Source: a virus
IMG/VR virus record: IMGVR_UViG_3300037247_000864
Location: 1 to 46,265 of that record
Direction: 5' to 3' (one strand)
Length of the DNA stretch: 46,265 bases
The notes under the pieces were generated by a model. The model was not told the DNA's origin. It ran no database searches and saw only the letters and a program-made list of their open reading frames with translations. Positions 38,523-46,130 of this stretch are shown in pieces. A program made the position numbers and the translations under genes. Within the stretch, counting starts at the first letter, position 1; every line of letters starts with the position of its first letter.

Positions 38523-38743
38523 GTCATGGGAGCCTCCGCCGTAGGGCGCTCGATGTTGGCCTGCTCTAGGGCATCTTTGAGTTCACTAGGTTCGGGATCC
38601 CAGGTTTCGAGCCAGTGGTATGTGCCCCATAGGGCCTTGGCTAGCTGGGCGTCGGCGACCTCCGAGACCGCTCCCTGTTTCGCAACAAACGCCTCCGTGC
38701 GCTCCTCATATGTCAGCCGCAGCCCGTCGATGTCCAAACCCAT
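38519..38743 (-). CDS. Hypothetical small protein upstream of the Y RNA promoter
   Basis: The gene encodes 74 residues, acidic and helical (YEERTEAFVAKQGAVSEVADAQLAKALWGTYHWLETW), with GGAGG seven bases upstream. No family recognised. Its stop codon is shared with the -35 box of the candidate small RNA promoter. Confidence 0.65.
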   Translation of the reverse strand: MGLDIDGLRLTYEERTEAFVAKQGAVSEVADAQLAKALWGTYHWLETWDPEPSELKDALEQANIERPTAEAPMT

Positions 38744-38784
38744 GTCCTTGCCTCCAGTGCCCTCTCATCGGGCGTAAGTCCTAT

Positions 38785-39201
38785 TTAGGCAGTGCCGGTG
38801 TCCCTGCCAATGTCCATCTCCTCGACCACGATCTCAACCCGCGACTCACCCTTCGGCGCCTTGACCCAGGCGTGCTCGCCGTAGGTGACATGCTCGGGAT
38901 CATCATCGCTGACCACATTGGTGTCGATCAGCCCATCGACCCAATTCTTCATCATTAGAGGGTATGCGTCGAGGTCTATCTTCCGATAATGGTAGACGGT
39001 GTAGGTTAGCTTGATGCGCCCCACCCCCGGCCAGGTGCCGAGCTCGGCCTTCCCATGCTCGTAGCCCGAGGCGCGCATCAGCTTCTTCTTCTTGGTCTTG
39101 ATGATGTGCCCGATCCTGCTGTGCGGCTCATGGTTGGGCGCGAGTTCTCGTGGCGGTATGAATCCGAGCTCGATGGTGATCTTGCGGGCCTGCGACGTCA
39201 T
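38785..39201 (-). CDS. rusA: RusA-like Holliday junction resolvase
   Basis: The gene encodes 138 residues. The pattern KIDLDAYPLMMKNWVDGLID...VVSDDD has Asp76, Asp78, Lys85, Asp89 and Asp99/100 at the spacing of RusA catalytic residues (D-x-D ... K ... D-x-L ... DD). A basic patch (KTKKKKLMR) before it would bind DNA. RusA cleaves four-way junctions during phage recombination and prepares branched DNA for packaging. It complements the annealing-type gene in the other part of the early arm. Confidence 0.78.
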   Translation of the reverse strand: MTSQARKITIELGFIPPRELAPNHEPHSRIGHIIKTKKKKLMRASGYEHGKAELGTWPGVGRIKLTYTVYHYRKIDLDAYPLMMKNWVDGLIDTNVVSDDDPEHVTYGEHAWVKAPKGESRVEIVVEEMDIGRDTGTA

Positions 39202-39527
39202 TGGCTTCTTTCCAGCTTAGGCGCCCTCTTTCTGTATGCGAGAAGCCTGCGTACTGACACCTCAGACCAGCCCAAACGGGTGTATCTCTTAACAGGGTCT
39301 ATTAGATTAACGCACTCGCGATACCGGCCATCCTCTTGAAGCACCAATCCAACTTGCCTGCCTGGATACTTGTCGTCCCTGGCCAGCATTGCACATTCGG
39401 CACAGTCGGCCATGACGGTGGCGACTATTACCTGATTCAGTATTATCAGATATTCATGCTCGAAACGGCCTTGGTCAGATTGGCCAGTGCTGGGCTCCGT
39501 CTGTGTGTCAGCTTCTTGCGTCGTCAT
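39198..39527 (-). CDS. Hypothetical protein with CxxC
   Basis: The gene encodes 109 residues from the ATG at 39527, overlapping the RusA start. The first 25 residues are polar and disordered. A strand-helix core follows (FEHEYLIILNQVIVATVMADCAECAMLARDD), with one CAEC. The C-terminus is basic. No family recognised. It is co-translated with the resolvase. Confidence 0.6.
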   Translation of the reverse strand: MTTQEADTQTEPSTGQSDQGRFEHEYLIILNQVIVATVMADCAECAMLARDDKYPGRQVGLVLQEDGRYRECVNLIDPVKRYTRLGWSEVSVRRLLAYRKRAPKLERSQ

Positions 39528-39582
39528 CATCTCTCTCCCACAGGCAGGCTGTACTCCAGGCGTAGGGTGCGCGGCGCGGCGG

Positions 39583-40092
39583 TCACGAGAACCTTTGTCG
39601 CTCAGTCGTCTTGGGAAGGTAGAGCGGGTGTTTCGGGTACCCGCCTTTGGTCAGCCCAAGGTGATAGACCCGCCCTGGTGCTATCCTCGTCAGCATCCCC
39701 AGAACTTTAGCACCTCGCTCATGAAGGGCGCCATGAACCCCCCAGGCTACGATAAATTGGTCTGCCTCCCATAACGCCTTAACAATGTACTCGTCATTCT
39801 GCGGACCGACAGGGTCGGGGTGAGAGTACAGTTCCTTGGGGTCAGTGGCCGCAAGGCCGAAGGCGTTCACCACTCGGAGCCACCGAAATCCCCACCCCCG
39901 AGCGAATCCAATAGTGCGTGTCACGGTGGGGTCATTGTCGTTCTCGTTCGCGGTGGAGCCATTCAGCATCCCGAAAGCGACCATGCCCTCTCCGAGCGCG
40001 TTAACCTCTCGCGTTAGCTCGTAGCGGTATACACGGTCAGGACTGAAAACGGCTCCCACTCTCATCCTCGTTTCTCGCTGCACTAGCAGCAT
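39583..40092 (-). CDS. DUF1643 family protein
   Basis: The gene encodes 169 residues from the ATG at 40092. Conserved features of DUF1643 are present: FGMLNGSTANENDNDPTVTRTIGFARGWG, VNAFGLAATDPKELYSHPDPVGPQND, AWGVHG and LGLTKGGYPKHPLYL. The fold is related to uracil-DNA-glycosylase-like proteins, and the function is unknown. It lies next to a DNA base-modification gene. A link to modified DNA is therefore possible. Confidence 0.8.
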   Translation of the reverse strand: MLLVQRETRMRVGAVFSPDRVYRYELTREVNALGEGMVAFGMLNGSTANENDNDPTVTRTIGFARGWGFRWLRVVNAFGLAATDPKELYSHPDPVGPQNDEYIVKALWEADQFIVAWGVHGALHERGAKVLGMLTRIAPGRVYHLGLTKGGYPKHPLYLPKTTERQRFS

Positions 40093-40153
40093 CGCTCGCA
40101 CCCCGCATGGCGCTGCATGAGCCAGCAGTGCAGGTGCTTCACGCCCATGTGAG

Positions 40154-40885
40154 TCACACGAACAGGCTTCCCTGGGCTGGCATCCCCGTGAGTTGCGCTA
40201 CATACTGGTGCGCCTCTCGCGGGTCGTTGGCATTCCGCCCCTCTCTACGGGCTGCGAGCGACCATGCCATCGAATCGCAGGAATACAGCAGCTCATTGAC
40301 CAGGTGGTTCTCTAAGGCAGTCCGCTTCAGCCCGAATCCGTGCAGCCGAAGGTCGGGGCGCACCTCTGCGATGGCCGATAGTAATGCCTCCACCTGACGT
40401 GGCGTGCCATTGCGCTTGCAGACGGAACCGACACCGACCCAGGCGCCCTCTTCGAGGTCATCGCCGTAGTCTGCGATGTGCGTCTGGTACTCCCGTGGCG
40501 TGTAGCCCTGAAGGACCGGCATGATGTACGTAGTGCCGCCGCAGCTGCGCAGCAGGCGATATCGCTGGGTGGTCAACCGCTGATGTTCAGCCACTGTTGA
40601 CCCCGTAATGCCAAGGATAAACGGCTCGCACATATAGTCCTGACTGACCGCAGCCACCAGATTACCGCATCGAGCCCATCGTTGAATCTGCCGCGCATAC
40701 TCCTGGACCTCCATGTGACCAACACCACGAGCGATGCGGGTGAACGCACCTGAATCTAAAATCCATTTCTGCGGATCGAAGTCACTCTTGCGATGTTCCA
40801 ATCTATTTACGGACACCATGCTGCGCTCGAACTGCGACGCGTCCGGCGGCTGGTGAAGGCCGACGTAGAAGATGGGCTGCTTCAT
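40154..40885 (-). CDS. dpdA: DpdA-like DNA deazaguanine transglycosylase
   Basis: The gene encodes 243 residues from the ATG at 40885, overlapping the upstream stop as ATGA. ILDSGAF (44-49 region) holds the probable catalytic Asp. QDY, MPVLQGYTPREY, GVGS, LHGFGLK and CDSMAW follow in the order found in phage DpdA-type tRNA-guanine-transglycosylase relatives. These replace guanine in DNA with a 7-deazaguanine derivative such as preQ0, blocking restriction enzymes. No preQ0 synthesis genes (FolE, QueD, QueE, QueC) are seen in the window, so the precursor would come from the host. The upstream zinc gene may be a partner. Confidence 0.72.
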   Translation of the reverse strand: MKQPIFYVGLHQPPDASQFERSMVSVNRLEHRKSDFDPQKWILDSGAFTRIARGVGHMEVQEYARQIQRWARCGNLVAAVSQDYMCEPFILGITGSTVAEHQRLTTQRYRLLRSCGGTTYIMPVLQGYTPREYQTHIADYGDDLEEGAWVGVGSVCKRNGTPRQVEALLSAIAEVRPDLRLHGFGLKRTALENHLVNELLYSCDSMAWSLAARREGRNANDPREAHQYVAQLTGMPAQGSLFV

Positions 40886-41289
40886 TCCCATATCAGCTCA
40901 CCGAGATTGATGAAAATCCTGTGCTGATTTTCACAGATGTAGGCCTCCCAGTTAATCCGTACCATTCGATACGCCAGCTTTGTCCGACTCATCCGCCCTT
41001 CGCATTCTGGGAATGGGCAGCCTAGGTCGAAGCGTGCGTCAGAACGCTTGCTCTTTGGATTCAGCAGCATCCCTCTGACTCGAGTCCTCTTGAAGGCCTC
41101 ATTAGGGCCGTAGTAATCGAAGATGTTGGCCGCCCCAACATGGGGTATACGCCGCTCAGGGGGCATGTCGACGTCAAGGTGGAACCCGCACCTAAAACAC
41201 TGCCAATATGGGCCGTACTGGTCGCGCTGCTTGGCCAGCGGCCCATTACAGCGGGGGCAGGCGTGGAGACGGAGCGCGGTGGTGGTCAT
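40882..41289 (-). CDS. Zinc-ribbon protein upstream of the DpdA-like gene
   Basis: The gene encodes 135 residues from the ATG at 41289, with GAGG upstream. Two ribbons are visible: CPRC and CFRC near the N-terminus (residues 10-32), then CPFPEC and a later C-E-N-Q-H group. The middle is basic (KRTRVRGMLLNPKSKRSDARF). It overlaps the DpdA-like gene by four bases. A DNA- or protein-binding adaptor for it is conceivable. Confidence 0.65.
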   Translation of the reverse strand: MTTTALRLHACPRCNGPLAKQRDQYGPYWQCFRCGFHLDVDMPPERRIPHVGAANIFDYYGPNEAFKRTRVRGMLLNPKSKRSDARFDLGCPFPECEGRMSRTKLAYRMVRINWEAYICENQHRIFINLGELIWE

Positions 41290-41486
41290 GCCATCCTCAT
41301 TTGGGCTTGAACGCATGCCTGACAGGCTGGGCCTTCGTCATCACGTTCCCAAATATCATCGGCCTCGCGCGACCAGCCAGCTCTGGCCCTCTTTTCAATC
41401 CCACAGGCAAATTGCTGTTCAGAGATAAGTAAGTGGCGTACACCTTGACCAAGGAAACTGAGCCAATTATCTTTCAGCTTGGACAC
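41286..41486 (-). CDS. Small protein with CxxC
   Basis: The gene encodes 66 residues from a GTG at 41486 with GGAGGG just upstream. A longer in-frame version overlaps the neighbouring gene entirely and is less likely. It has a helical N-terminus (SKLKDNWLSFLGQGVRHLLISEQQF) and a CQAC knuckle at the end. The target is not recognised. Confidence 0.6.
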   Translation of the reverse strand: MSKLKDNWLSFLGQGVRHLLISEQQFACGIEKRARAGWSREADDIWERDDEGPACQACVQAQMRMA

Positions 41487-41487
41487 A

Positions 41488-41754
41488 TCACCCTCCCCCA
41501 GAGCCTTCGGAGCGCGTAGGCGCCCTGCGCTGTCGCCCATAAGCGCGAGCCTTCTCGCGGCAGTCGAAGCATTTCGTCTGGCGACGCATAGGCTGCCCAC
41601 TACAGGATGCGCAGCGGCCAGACTCAATCCGGTTGTTGTAATAGCGAGCTTGAGCCTGCGCCCTAGTCCGTGTTGGGGGCCCTTCGCTGAAACATCCTGT
41701 CATGGGATCTCGATACGGGTTGCGTTCCTTGAGCAATCCAAGTTTCGTCTTCAC
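41488..41754 (-). CDS. Small basic zinc protein
   Basis: The gene encodes 88 residues from a GTG at 41754 that overlaps the upstream stop (GTGTGA), with AAGGAG upstream. CASC and CFDC (residues about 47 and 62) form a four-cysteine site, surrounded by a Tyr- and Arg-rich region (ARYYNNRIESGRC; KARAYGRQRRAPTR). This arrangement resembles zinc knuckles that accompany HNH proteins, but no HNH motif is present. Confidence 0.65.
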   Translation of the reverse strand: MKTKLGLLKERNPYRDPMTGCFSEGPPTRTRAQAQARYYNNRIESGRCASCSGQPMRRQTKCFDCREKARAYGRQRRAPTRSEGSGGG

Positions 41755-41981
41755 ACTCCAAGCTCCTTGTGGTGCGCTGCTAGGCACTCGGCACAGGCGC
41801 GGCGGTCGGACAGCGAGACGCCGTTCCGCGCCTGCTCAGCGGTTCGCTCATAGAAATGGCCACACTCGAGCTTCTGGCGCCAGGAGCCGTCTGGTTGAAA
41901 CTTCGAGACACCGAACTGCTCGACCACCTTGCGGTAGATGCGGCTCCGGAACTCCAGGTGGCAGCGCGGGCACTTAGCCAT
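41751..41981 (-). CDS. Small double-CxxC protein
   Basis: The gene encodes 76 residues from the ATG at 41981 with GAGGATG upstream. CPRC starts at residue 4. A central C-G-H and a final CAEC plus His suggest one or two metal sites. The protein is basic throughout. It overlaps both neighbours by a few bases. Confidence 0.65.
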   Translation of the reverse strand: MAKCPRCHLEFRSRIYRKVVEQFGVSKFQPDGSWRQKLECGHFYERTAEQARNGVSLSDRRACAECLAAHHKELGV

Positions 41982-42154
41982 CAGACATCCTCTTCTTTAT
42001 GGCACCAACACGAGCACCGCCAGCGCCGCCCGCTGTTTGCGATGAAGCCGACGCCCGAGCATTCCGCGTGCATCCCCGCAGCTATAAGTAGAGAGACGAA
42101 CCCAAATGCCCCGGCGCGATCGCAAATCCAACTGGTGAACCACTTGTCAGCCAT
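41981..42154 (-). CDS. Tiny Cys-rich protein, possible membrane segment
   Basis: The gene encodes 57 residues overlapping both neighbours by one base (TGATG at each end). A hydrophobic stretch (AGAFGFVSLLIAAGMHAE) is followed by a CxCxC group (WRCSCWCHKEED). The coupled stops and starts are the main evidence. Function unknown. Confidence 0.6.
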   Translation of the reverse strand: MADKWFTSWICDRAGAFGFVSLLIAAGMHAECSGVGFIANSGRRWRCSCWCHKEEDV

Positions 42155-42669
42155 CACGCAGCCCCGCCTGCTTCACCTTGTCGCCAGCTATCTTCGTAGG
42201 CGCCAGCTAGCACACCGCGGGCGTAATGCAAACTGATGGCAGTATGGTCTCGGTGGGCGCCCATCCACTCGCTGCCACTTCGATACATATACCTGAAGTC
42301 CTTCCCCCAGAGTTGGCTGAACACTTCCCATGCCTCTCGCCCAACGCCCTTTTCTGGCTGCTCGAAATACTTGCCTCGCGCCTCCGCGTTGAGTCGCGCT
42401 TGGCGAAGTTCAGCAGCGGACTCCTTCGCCCTGACATCCACATAGGCGCGAGTTCGCCATTCCCTCGCCAGGAGTTGGAGATACCAAAACGGGTCAAGTT
42501 GCTTGTCGCATTCCTTACAGGTAACGGTGTGACTCTCACGATCCAAACGAACCTGCATGTGCTTGCATTGGTCGAGCGACCAAACTTTAGGGTAGTCGCC
42601 GTCTTCAATGGGCTCAGAGCGGTTCAGGTAAGACTCAAAGTCGATAATGGTTGGGCCGTCGGCGCTCAT
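42154..42669 (-). CDS. Hypothetical protein with CxxC and helical tail
   Basis: The gene encodes 171 residues from the ATG at 42669, where ATGA overlaps the upstream stop. The first part has a CKHMQ...HTVTCKEC group that could bind zinc. A long helical region follows (WYLQLLAREWRTRAYVDVRAKESAAELRQARLN) and an aromatic C-terminus (WGKDFRYMYRSGSEWMG). No family recognised. Confidence 0.65.
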   Translation of the reverse strand: MSADGPTIIDFESYLNRSEPIEDGDYPKVWSLDQCKHMQVRLDRESHTVTCKECDKQLDPFWYLQLLAREWRTRAYVDVRAKESAAELRQARLNAEARGKYFEQPEKGVGREAWEVFSQLWGKDFRYMYRSGSEWMGAHRDHTAISLHYARGVLAGAYEDSWRQGEAGGAA

Positions 42670-43130
42670 CGCATCCCCGCCTGCTTCGCCACCGCTCTGA
42701 GGGCGGCCAGCAGGGGGGTCTCGCCTTGCCCCCAAAAGTCCTTCATGTGCCCCGCCATCAAGCGGCACTCCCATTTCCCTTGACGTAGGTTTAGGTTTAT
42801 ACAATCAACGATGCCCGATGCAACTTCCAGTAGTTCCTCCAGCCCCAGCGCCTTCGGGACACGGCCAGAGCCGTTGCAACCACCCTCCAAAACCGTGGTA
42901 CACGTCGGTAGACCCTTAGCGGAAGTGCCAAAACAGAGATGGCACAACTTGCTGGCCCACGGGTGGGCGCGGCCTGTGCCTTTGCACCCGGGGCGGCAAA
43001 GAGCGAACCCACTAGCTGGGCTGAGATGAGGCGCAGCAGGAACACGACCTGTGCCGCCACAATCGGAGCACGGCTGCCCGGCAAGCCAGGCGCGTATCTG
43101 CTCGATGGTGGGGTCGGTGACCTGGGTCAT
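42666..43130 (-). CDS. DnaJ-type Cys-rich zinc protein
   Basis: The gene encodes 154 residues. CSDCGGTGR, CRPGCKGTGR, CHLCFG and CNGSGR are repeats of the DnaJ-like CxxCxGxG pattern, spaced to bind two zinc ions. There is no J-domain. The rest is a helical C-terminal region. It sits beside another protein with the same repeats (43383-44108). A protein-binding or RNA-binding scaffold is possible. Confidence 0.7.
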   Translation of the reverse strand: MTQVTDPTIEQIRAWLAGQPCSDCGGTGRVPAAPHLSPASGFALCRPGCKGTGRAHPWASKLCHLCFGTSAKGLPTCTTVLEGGCNGSGRVPKALGLEELLEVASGIVDCINLNLRQGKWECRLMAGHMKDFWGQGETPLLAALRAVAKQAGMR

Positions 43131-43390
43131 AGCCCTTCATCTCCGTACTGCCAGACAGGGGCTCCGTTCTTGGCGTCGGTGGGGTGCCAGTGCGGCTCAC
43201 CTTCGCCACACTCGCCGCCAACGCAATGACGCAGGCGGGTCTCTGTAATCTCATCCTCTGAGAACTCATCCGCTTCGGGATAGCTTTCCTTTTCAAGTGC
43301 CACGAGGAACAAGGCTTTGTCGGGGTAGAGGCGCTTAGAGCCCCACCAGCATCCACCAGTCCAAGCAAGCACAATGTCCAGTTTAGGCAT
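43127..43390 (-). CDS. Hypothetical small protein
   Basis: The gene encodes 87 residues from the ATG at 43390, which has GGAGG six bases upstream. It is Trp- and acid-rich (LAWTGGCWWGSKRLYPDKALFLVALEKESYP), with two Cys and several His near the end (RHCVGGECGEGEPHWHPT). It is not recognised. It overlaps the upstream gene by eight bases and the downstream gene by four. Confidence 0.6.
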   Translation of the reverse strand: MPKLDIVLAWTGGCWWGSKRLYPDKALFLVALEKESYPEADEFSEDEITETRLRHCVGGECGEGEPHWHPTDAKNGAPVWQYGDEGL

Positions 43391-44108
43391 CAGGCACCTC
43401 CAGTCCCGCAGCCTCATCGTCTAACTTTTGTCGCATCTGGTCAGCGGTTAGTAACTTTTCACGTGGAGTATCCAGCGATGCCCTGAGTCTCTCCACTACC
43501 TCTGATCTTAGCTCGCCATCGTCATCCAGTCCCGCCGCATCGCAGATCAGCTCCAGCTCCTTGACTCGGATTGCGAGGGCGGAGGGCATGGGGCCATCTC
43601 GTACACCCGAGGACTTCCAGTAGTGTTGTGTGAGCCTTTCATATACAGCAGCCGCTTGCTTCCGAGTTAGCCCCGCCAGCCCGTCCGCCGAGTCGCCAGC
43701 GCGGACCTGCCAGCCGAGGCCGTTGCAGCGAGGGTCTTTTTCCCAGCGGTGCGGGCAAACAGAGTCATGGTATCCAGCCATACGACATCCAAAGCAGGCA
43801 CCACGCTGGTTGGTCTCTCCTATAGAGCCATCTCTGTTCGAGGCTAACTCACATTTGCAGACTTCACCCTCATGCCCCTCTTCCTCGATGCACGGACACA
43901 CCTGCCGAAACTCGGGGAAGCGGGCGACTTCGCCGGTGCCTTTGCAGATAGAGCAGGTAGTAGGCTCTGGGGGCTCAAGTTCGTACCCTCGAAGGGCCGC
44001 TACCATAATCTCCCCTGAACCTTTGCAGACAGGGCATTCCGTCGTTGCCTCGGCCAGCGTGGCTTGCAGGGTGGCTAGGCGCTGGTTCAGGTCTGTTTCG
44101 GTGGTCAT
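43383..44108 (-). CDS. CxxCxGxG zinc protein
   Basis: The gene encodes 241 residues. CPVCKGSGE and CSICKGTGE form a DnaJ-like zinc pair. A second group follows (CPCIEEEG, CKCELAS, CFGCRMAGYHDSVC). The last 120 residues are helical (LAIRVKELELICDAAGLDDDGELRSEVVERLR). It has GGGAGGCAG before the ATG. The repeats suggest a family relationship with the 154-residue gene nearby. Function unknown. Confidence 0.7.
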   Translation of the reverse strand: MTTETDLNQRLATLQATLAEATTECPVCKGSGEIMVAALRGYELEPPEPTTCSICKGTGEVARFPEFRQVCPCIEEEGHEGEVCKCELASNRDGSIGETNQRGACFGCRMAGYHDSVCPHRWEKDPRCNGLGWQVRAGDSADGLAGLTRKQAAAVYERLTQHYWKSSGVRDGPMPSALAIRVKELELICDAAGLDDDGELRSEVVERLRASLDTPREKLLTADQMRQKLDDEAAGLEVPDA

Positions 44109-44118
44109 GGCTGCCTCC

Positions 44119-44280
44119 CTAACTCAACATGAAAACTGCACCACCTGCTGATAAGAGAAAAGCAGATAGAGCAATACCGAGATACCACCTATCCTGGGGC
44201 GTTGTTAACTCCTTAGCGACAGAACCTAGGCCGGCAATACCACCCGCAATGACTAGGACGTACCCTAATTCAAGAGACAT
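44119..44280 (-). CDS. Small two-span membrane protein
   Basis: The gene encodes 53 residues from the ATG at 44280, with GGAGG six bases upstream. Two hydrophobic helices (GYVLVIAGGIAGLGSVA and YLGIALSAFLLSAGGAVFM) are joined by a short polar turn. The size and topology would suit a holin-like or membrane-modulating early protein. It lies 10 bases upstream of the 241-residue zinc gene. Confidence 0.6.
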   Translation of the reverse strand: MSLELGYVLVIAGGIAGLGSVAKELTTPQDRWYLGIALSAFLLSAGGAVFMLS

Positions 44281-44316
44281 CAGTATCCTCCGTTAGAGGC
44301 TAGGCGGGCTGTGAGA

Positions 44317-44529
44317 TCAGTCTGGGCTGTCATCGGCGTCCTCCGGTTCATCCGCTCCTTCTGGCTCTTCCAACGCCGATTGCGTTTCGTGGTAGAAGGC
44401 GATGGCGAGAGCCAAGTCCACACAGGACTTACGGCCGCATGTGGCGTACGGCCCTCTGTGCGATTGCCGAAAGTGGAACAGCGAGCGTAGGGTCTCAGGA
44501 ACGATGGTCTGCGTCAGTACCTCCTTCAT
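44317..44529 (-). CDS. Hypothetical small protein with acidic tail
   Basis: The gene encodes 70 residues from the ATG at 44529. A longer version from 44562 overlaps its neighbour even more. The first part has aromatic and His residues plus CGRKSC, possibly a metal site. The last 20 residues are Glu/Asp/Pro-rich. It overlaps the upstream gene by 35 bases. No family is recognised. Confidence 0.6.
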   Translation of the reverse strand: MKEVLTQTIVPETLRSLFHFRQSHRGPYATCGRKSCVDLALAIAFYHETQSALEEPEGADEPEDADDSPD

Positions 44530-44887
44530 AAATCCACCGCCGCGCGATCTCACATAGGGCAACGAACACGGCGTCCTTGTCCTGTTCTAGCTGCCCCAAC
44601 TCCGCATACGGCACAAGGTCTGGGTGCACCTTGCCCTCCCGGTCGTATTTATCCCCGTACACCCAGCCCATGGCGTAGTATGCCTGCATCCAACTACCAT
44701 GTAATTCTTCGGGTGAACTAGACCTATGTGGGCCACATTGCCGAGTTATCACGTCCAAAAACTGCTGTTTAAAAGGTGACTCCCGCTCGGCCCAAGGAAC
44801 CGGAACAATTGGAGCCTGACTTGCGATAGCCGCTATCCTCGCCCCGTTGTAAACGAACATGGCACGCCTCTCAGTTAGTGTCGGCAT
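44495..44887 (-). CDS. Hypothetical protein
   Basis: The gene encodes 130 residues from the ATG at 44887, which has AAGGAG eight bases upstream. A second ATG nine codons in is possible. It is helical, with aromatic residues (SWMQAYYAMGWVYGDKYDREGKV) and an acidic C-terminal part. It has no metal motif. It overlaps the upstream gene by 17 bases. Confidence 0.65.
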   Translation of the reverse strand: MPTLTERRAMFVYNGARIAAIASQAPIVPVPWAERESPFKQQFLDVITRQCGPHRSSSPEELHGSWMQAYYAMGWVYGDKYDREGKVHPDLVPYAELGQLEQDKDAVFVALCEIARRWIYEGGTDADHRS

Positions 44888-45224
44888 CGGCGTCTCCTTC
44901 ACCTGCAGGTGCAATGACCTTGGCCTTGAGCGCACATTCAGGACAGCAGTGGGCGTCTCCTTCGGCCAGGGCGGCCAGAGCGGCCCTAGCATAGGCCTTC
45001 AGTTCACGACCGCTCTCCGTTTCCAGATAGGCTAACCGAGTAAGTGCGGCCTCTGTCTGTGCCCCCCGCGCCTGGGCCTTGTTCCGCTCGTTAGACTGCA
45101 GCACGAGTTCCTTTGTTGCAGTGTCAAGTTGGGCGGCCAGCCGCCCGATCTCGGTCTGGAGCTTTTTCTCAATGTCATAGCAGCCGTTATGGACAAGGTC
45201 GTAGTCGCCTTTTGTCATAGCCAT
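44871..45224 (-). CDS. Coiled-coil protein with CCPEC knuckle
   Basis: The gene encodes 117 residues. A long coiled coil (LQTEIGRLAAQLDTATKELVLQSNERNKAQARG) is followed by a helical stretch and then HCCPEC, a probable half zinc site. It ends in an acidic tail. A 19-base stretch coding ALAEG is shared with the neighbouring gene. The start overlaps the upstream stop as TGATG. Confidence 0.65.
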   Translation of the reverse strand: MAMTKGDYDLVHNGCYDIEKKLQTEIGRLAAQLDTATKELVLQSNERNKAQARGAQTEAALTRLAYLETESGRELKAYARAALAALAEGDAHCCPECALKAKVIAPAGEGDADADTN

Positions 45225-45565
45225 CAGCTGCCTCCTTCGGCCAGGGCGGCCTCCAACCCACAGTCACAGGCAGTTTCATCAAGGCAGGCCCCGCCGTGTC
45301 TGCCATATCTTCGCAGGGCCTCCTCCAGTCGCTTCACCCGTGCCTGGGCCTGCTCCAGGTCGTCTCTTAGCTCTGCCGCCTTATGCCACAAGCGAGCGCC
45401 GCCATCCTGTGATGCTTCCACGCCAGCCTTCAGCCGCTCGATCTCAGCCTGGGCCTGCTCGCGTTGATAGAGGGCTGTGCTTCTTTGGCTCTCTAGTAGA
45501 CTGATGCGGTCAGACTGGACACGCATTCTGTCTTGTAGGCTAACAATCACCTCATCCTTATCCAT
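45224..45565 (-). CDS. Coiled-coil protein with CxC near the end
   Basis: The gene encodes 113 residues, a continuous coiled coil from residue 5 to about 88 (LQDRMRVQSDRISLLESQRST; REQAQAEIERLKAGVEAS; LEQAQARVKRLEEALRRYG). It ends in a short Cys-rich tail (ACDCGLEAALAEGG). Its C-terminal bases are nearly the same as a segment of the next gene, so the two may have a common origin. Confidence 0.65.
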   Translation of the reverse strand: MDKDEVIVSLQDRMRVQSDRISLLESQRSTALYQREQAQAEIERLKAGVEASQDGGARLWHKAAELRDDLEQAQARVKRLEEALRRYGRHGGACLDETACDCGLEAALAEGGS

Positions 45566-45927
45566 CAGCTACCTCCTGGGCTGGTCGAGGCGGCGCTCTC
45601 AACGCAGGCCCTCAGCCCTCTCGCCAAGGCCTCCGCCGCCTCAATGGCCTCCAGCAGGCGCTCTCTATTGACCTTAAACACCCGCACCGCGCGACCTTTG
45701 CGTCTTAGTGTCTCAGTGAGTACGATTGGCCCATGCTGGTATTCGTGGTCATAGGGCTTTGAGCCCGCGCCATGGCCATATCGAGGCCCATGAGCAACCG
45801 TGTGTTTCGCATGGCCGCAGACGATGCAGTCACCACAAAGACAGCCCTTGCGACCGCGAGGGGTTCTGGGTCCGCCGCCTTCAGGACACTGCTCATTCAT
45901 CACGGCGCCAGACTGCTCATCTACCAT
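45565..45927 (-). CDS. Hypothetical zinc protein with HGP repeats
   Basis: The gene encodes 120 residues. CLCGDCIVCGHAKH (residues 29-42) is a dense Cys-His cluster. HGPRYGHGAG and EYQHGPIVL follow, with a helical C-terminus. Its final codons read SPGGS and share a 25-base stretch with the next gene's end, which also carries the ribosome site for the following gene. Function unknown. Confidence 0.65.
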   Translation of the reverse strand: MVDEQSGAVMNEQCPEGGGPRTPRGRKGCLCGDCIVCGHAKHTVAHGPRYGHGAGSKPYDHEYQHGPIVLTETLRRKGRAVRVFKVNRERLLEAIEAAEALARGLRACVESAASTSPGGS

Positions 45928-46130
45928 CAGTTACCTCCTGGGCTGGTCGCACAAACTGGGCAACACCACCACGATTCTGGGCGCTCGTCGTCGGGGCTCT
46001 CGGATCGCCAGCCCTGCTCTCGGAAGGCTTGCAAGGCCACACGGCCATCGGCGAGCCTCACGGGGTCCAGCGCGCCCACCTCGCCACAGGCGCCGCACCG
46101 CAGCACGGGGATGTACTCAACGCCAGCCAT
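45927..46130 (-). CDS. Small zinc-ribbon protein
   Basis: The gene encodes 67 residues from the ATG at 46130, which overlaps the TAA of the join-spanning gene as TAATG. Two CxxC knuckles, CGAC at residues 12-15 and CPVC near residue 57, with an extra Cys, give a ribbon layout. It ends SPGGN, like its neighbour. The target is unknown. Confidence 0.7.
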   Translation of the reverse strand: MAGVEYIPVLRCGACGEVGALDPVRLADGRVALQAFREQGWRSESPDDERPESWWCCPVCATSPGGN

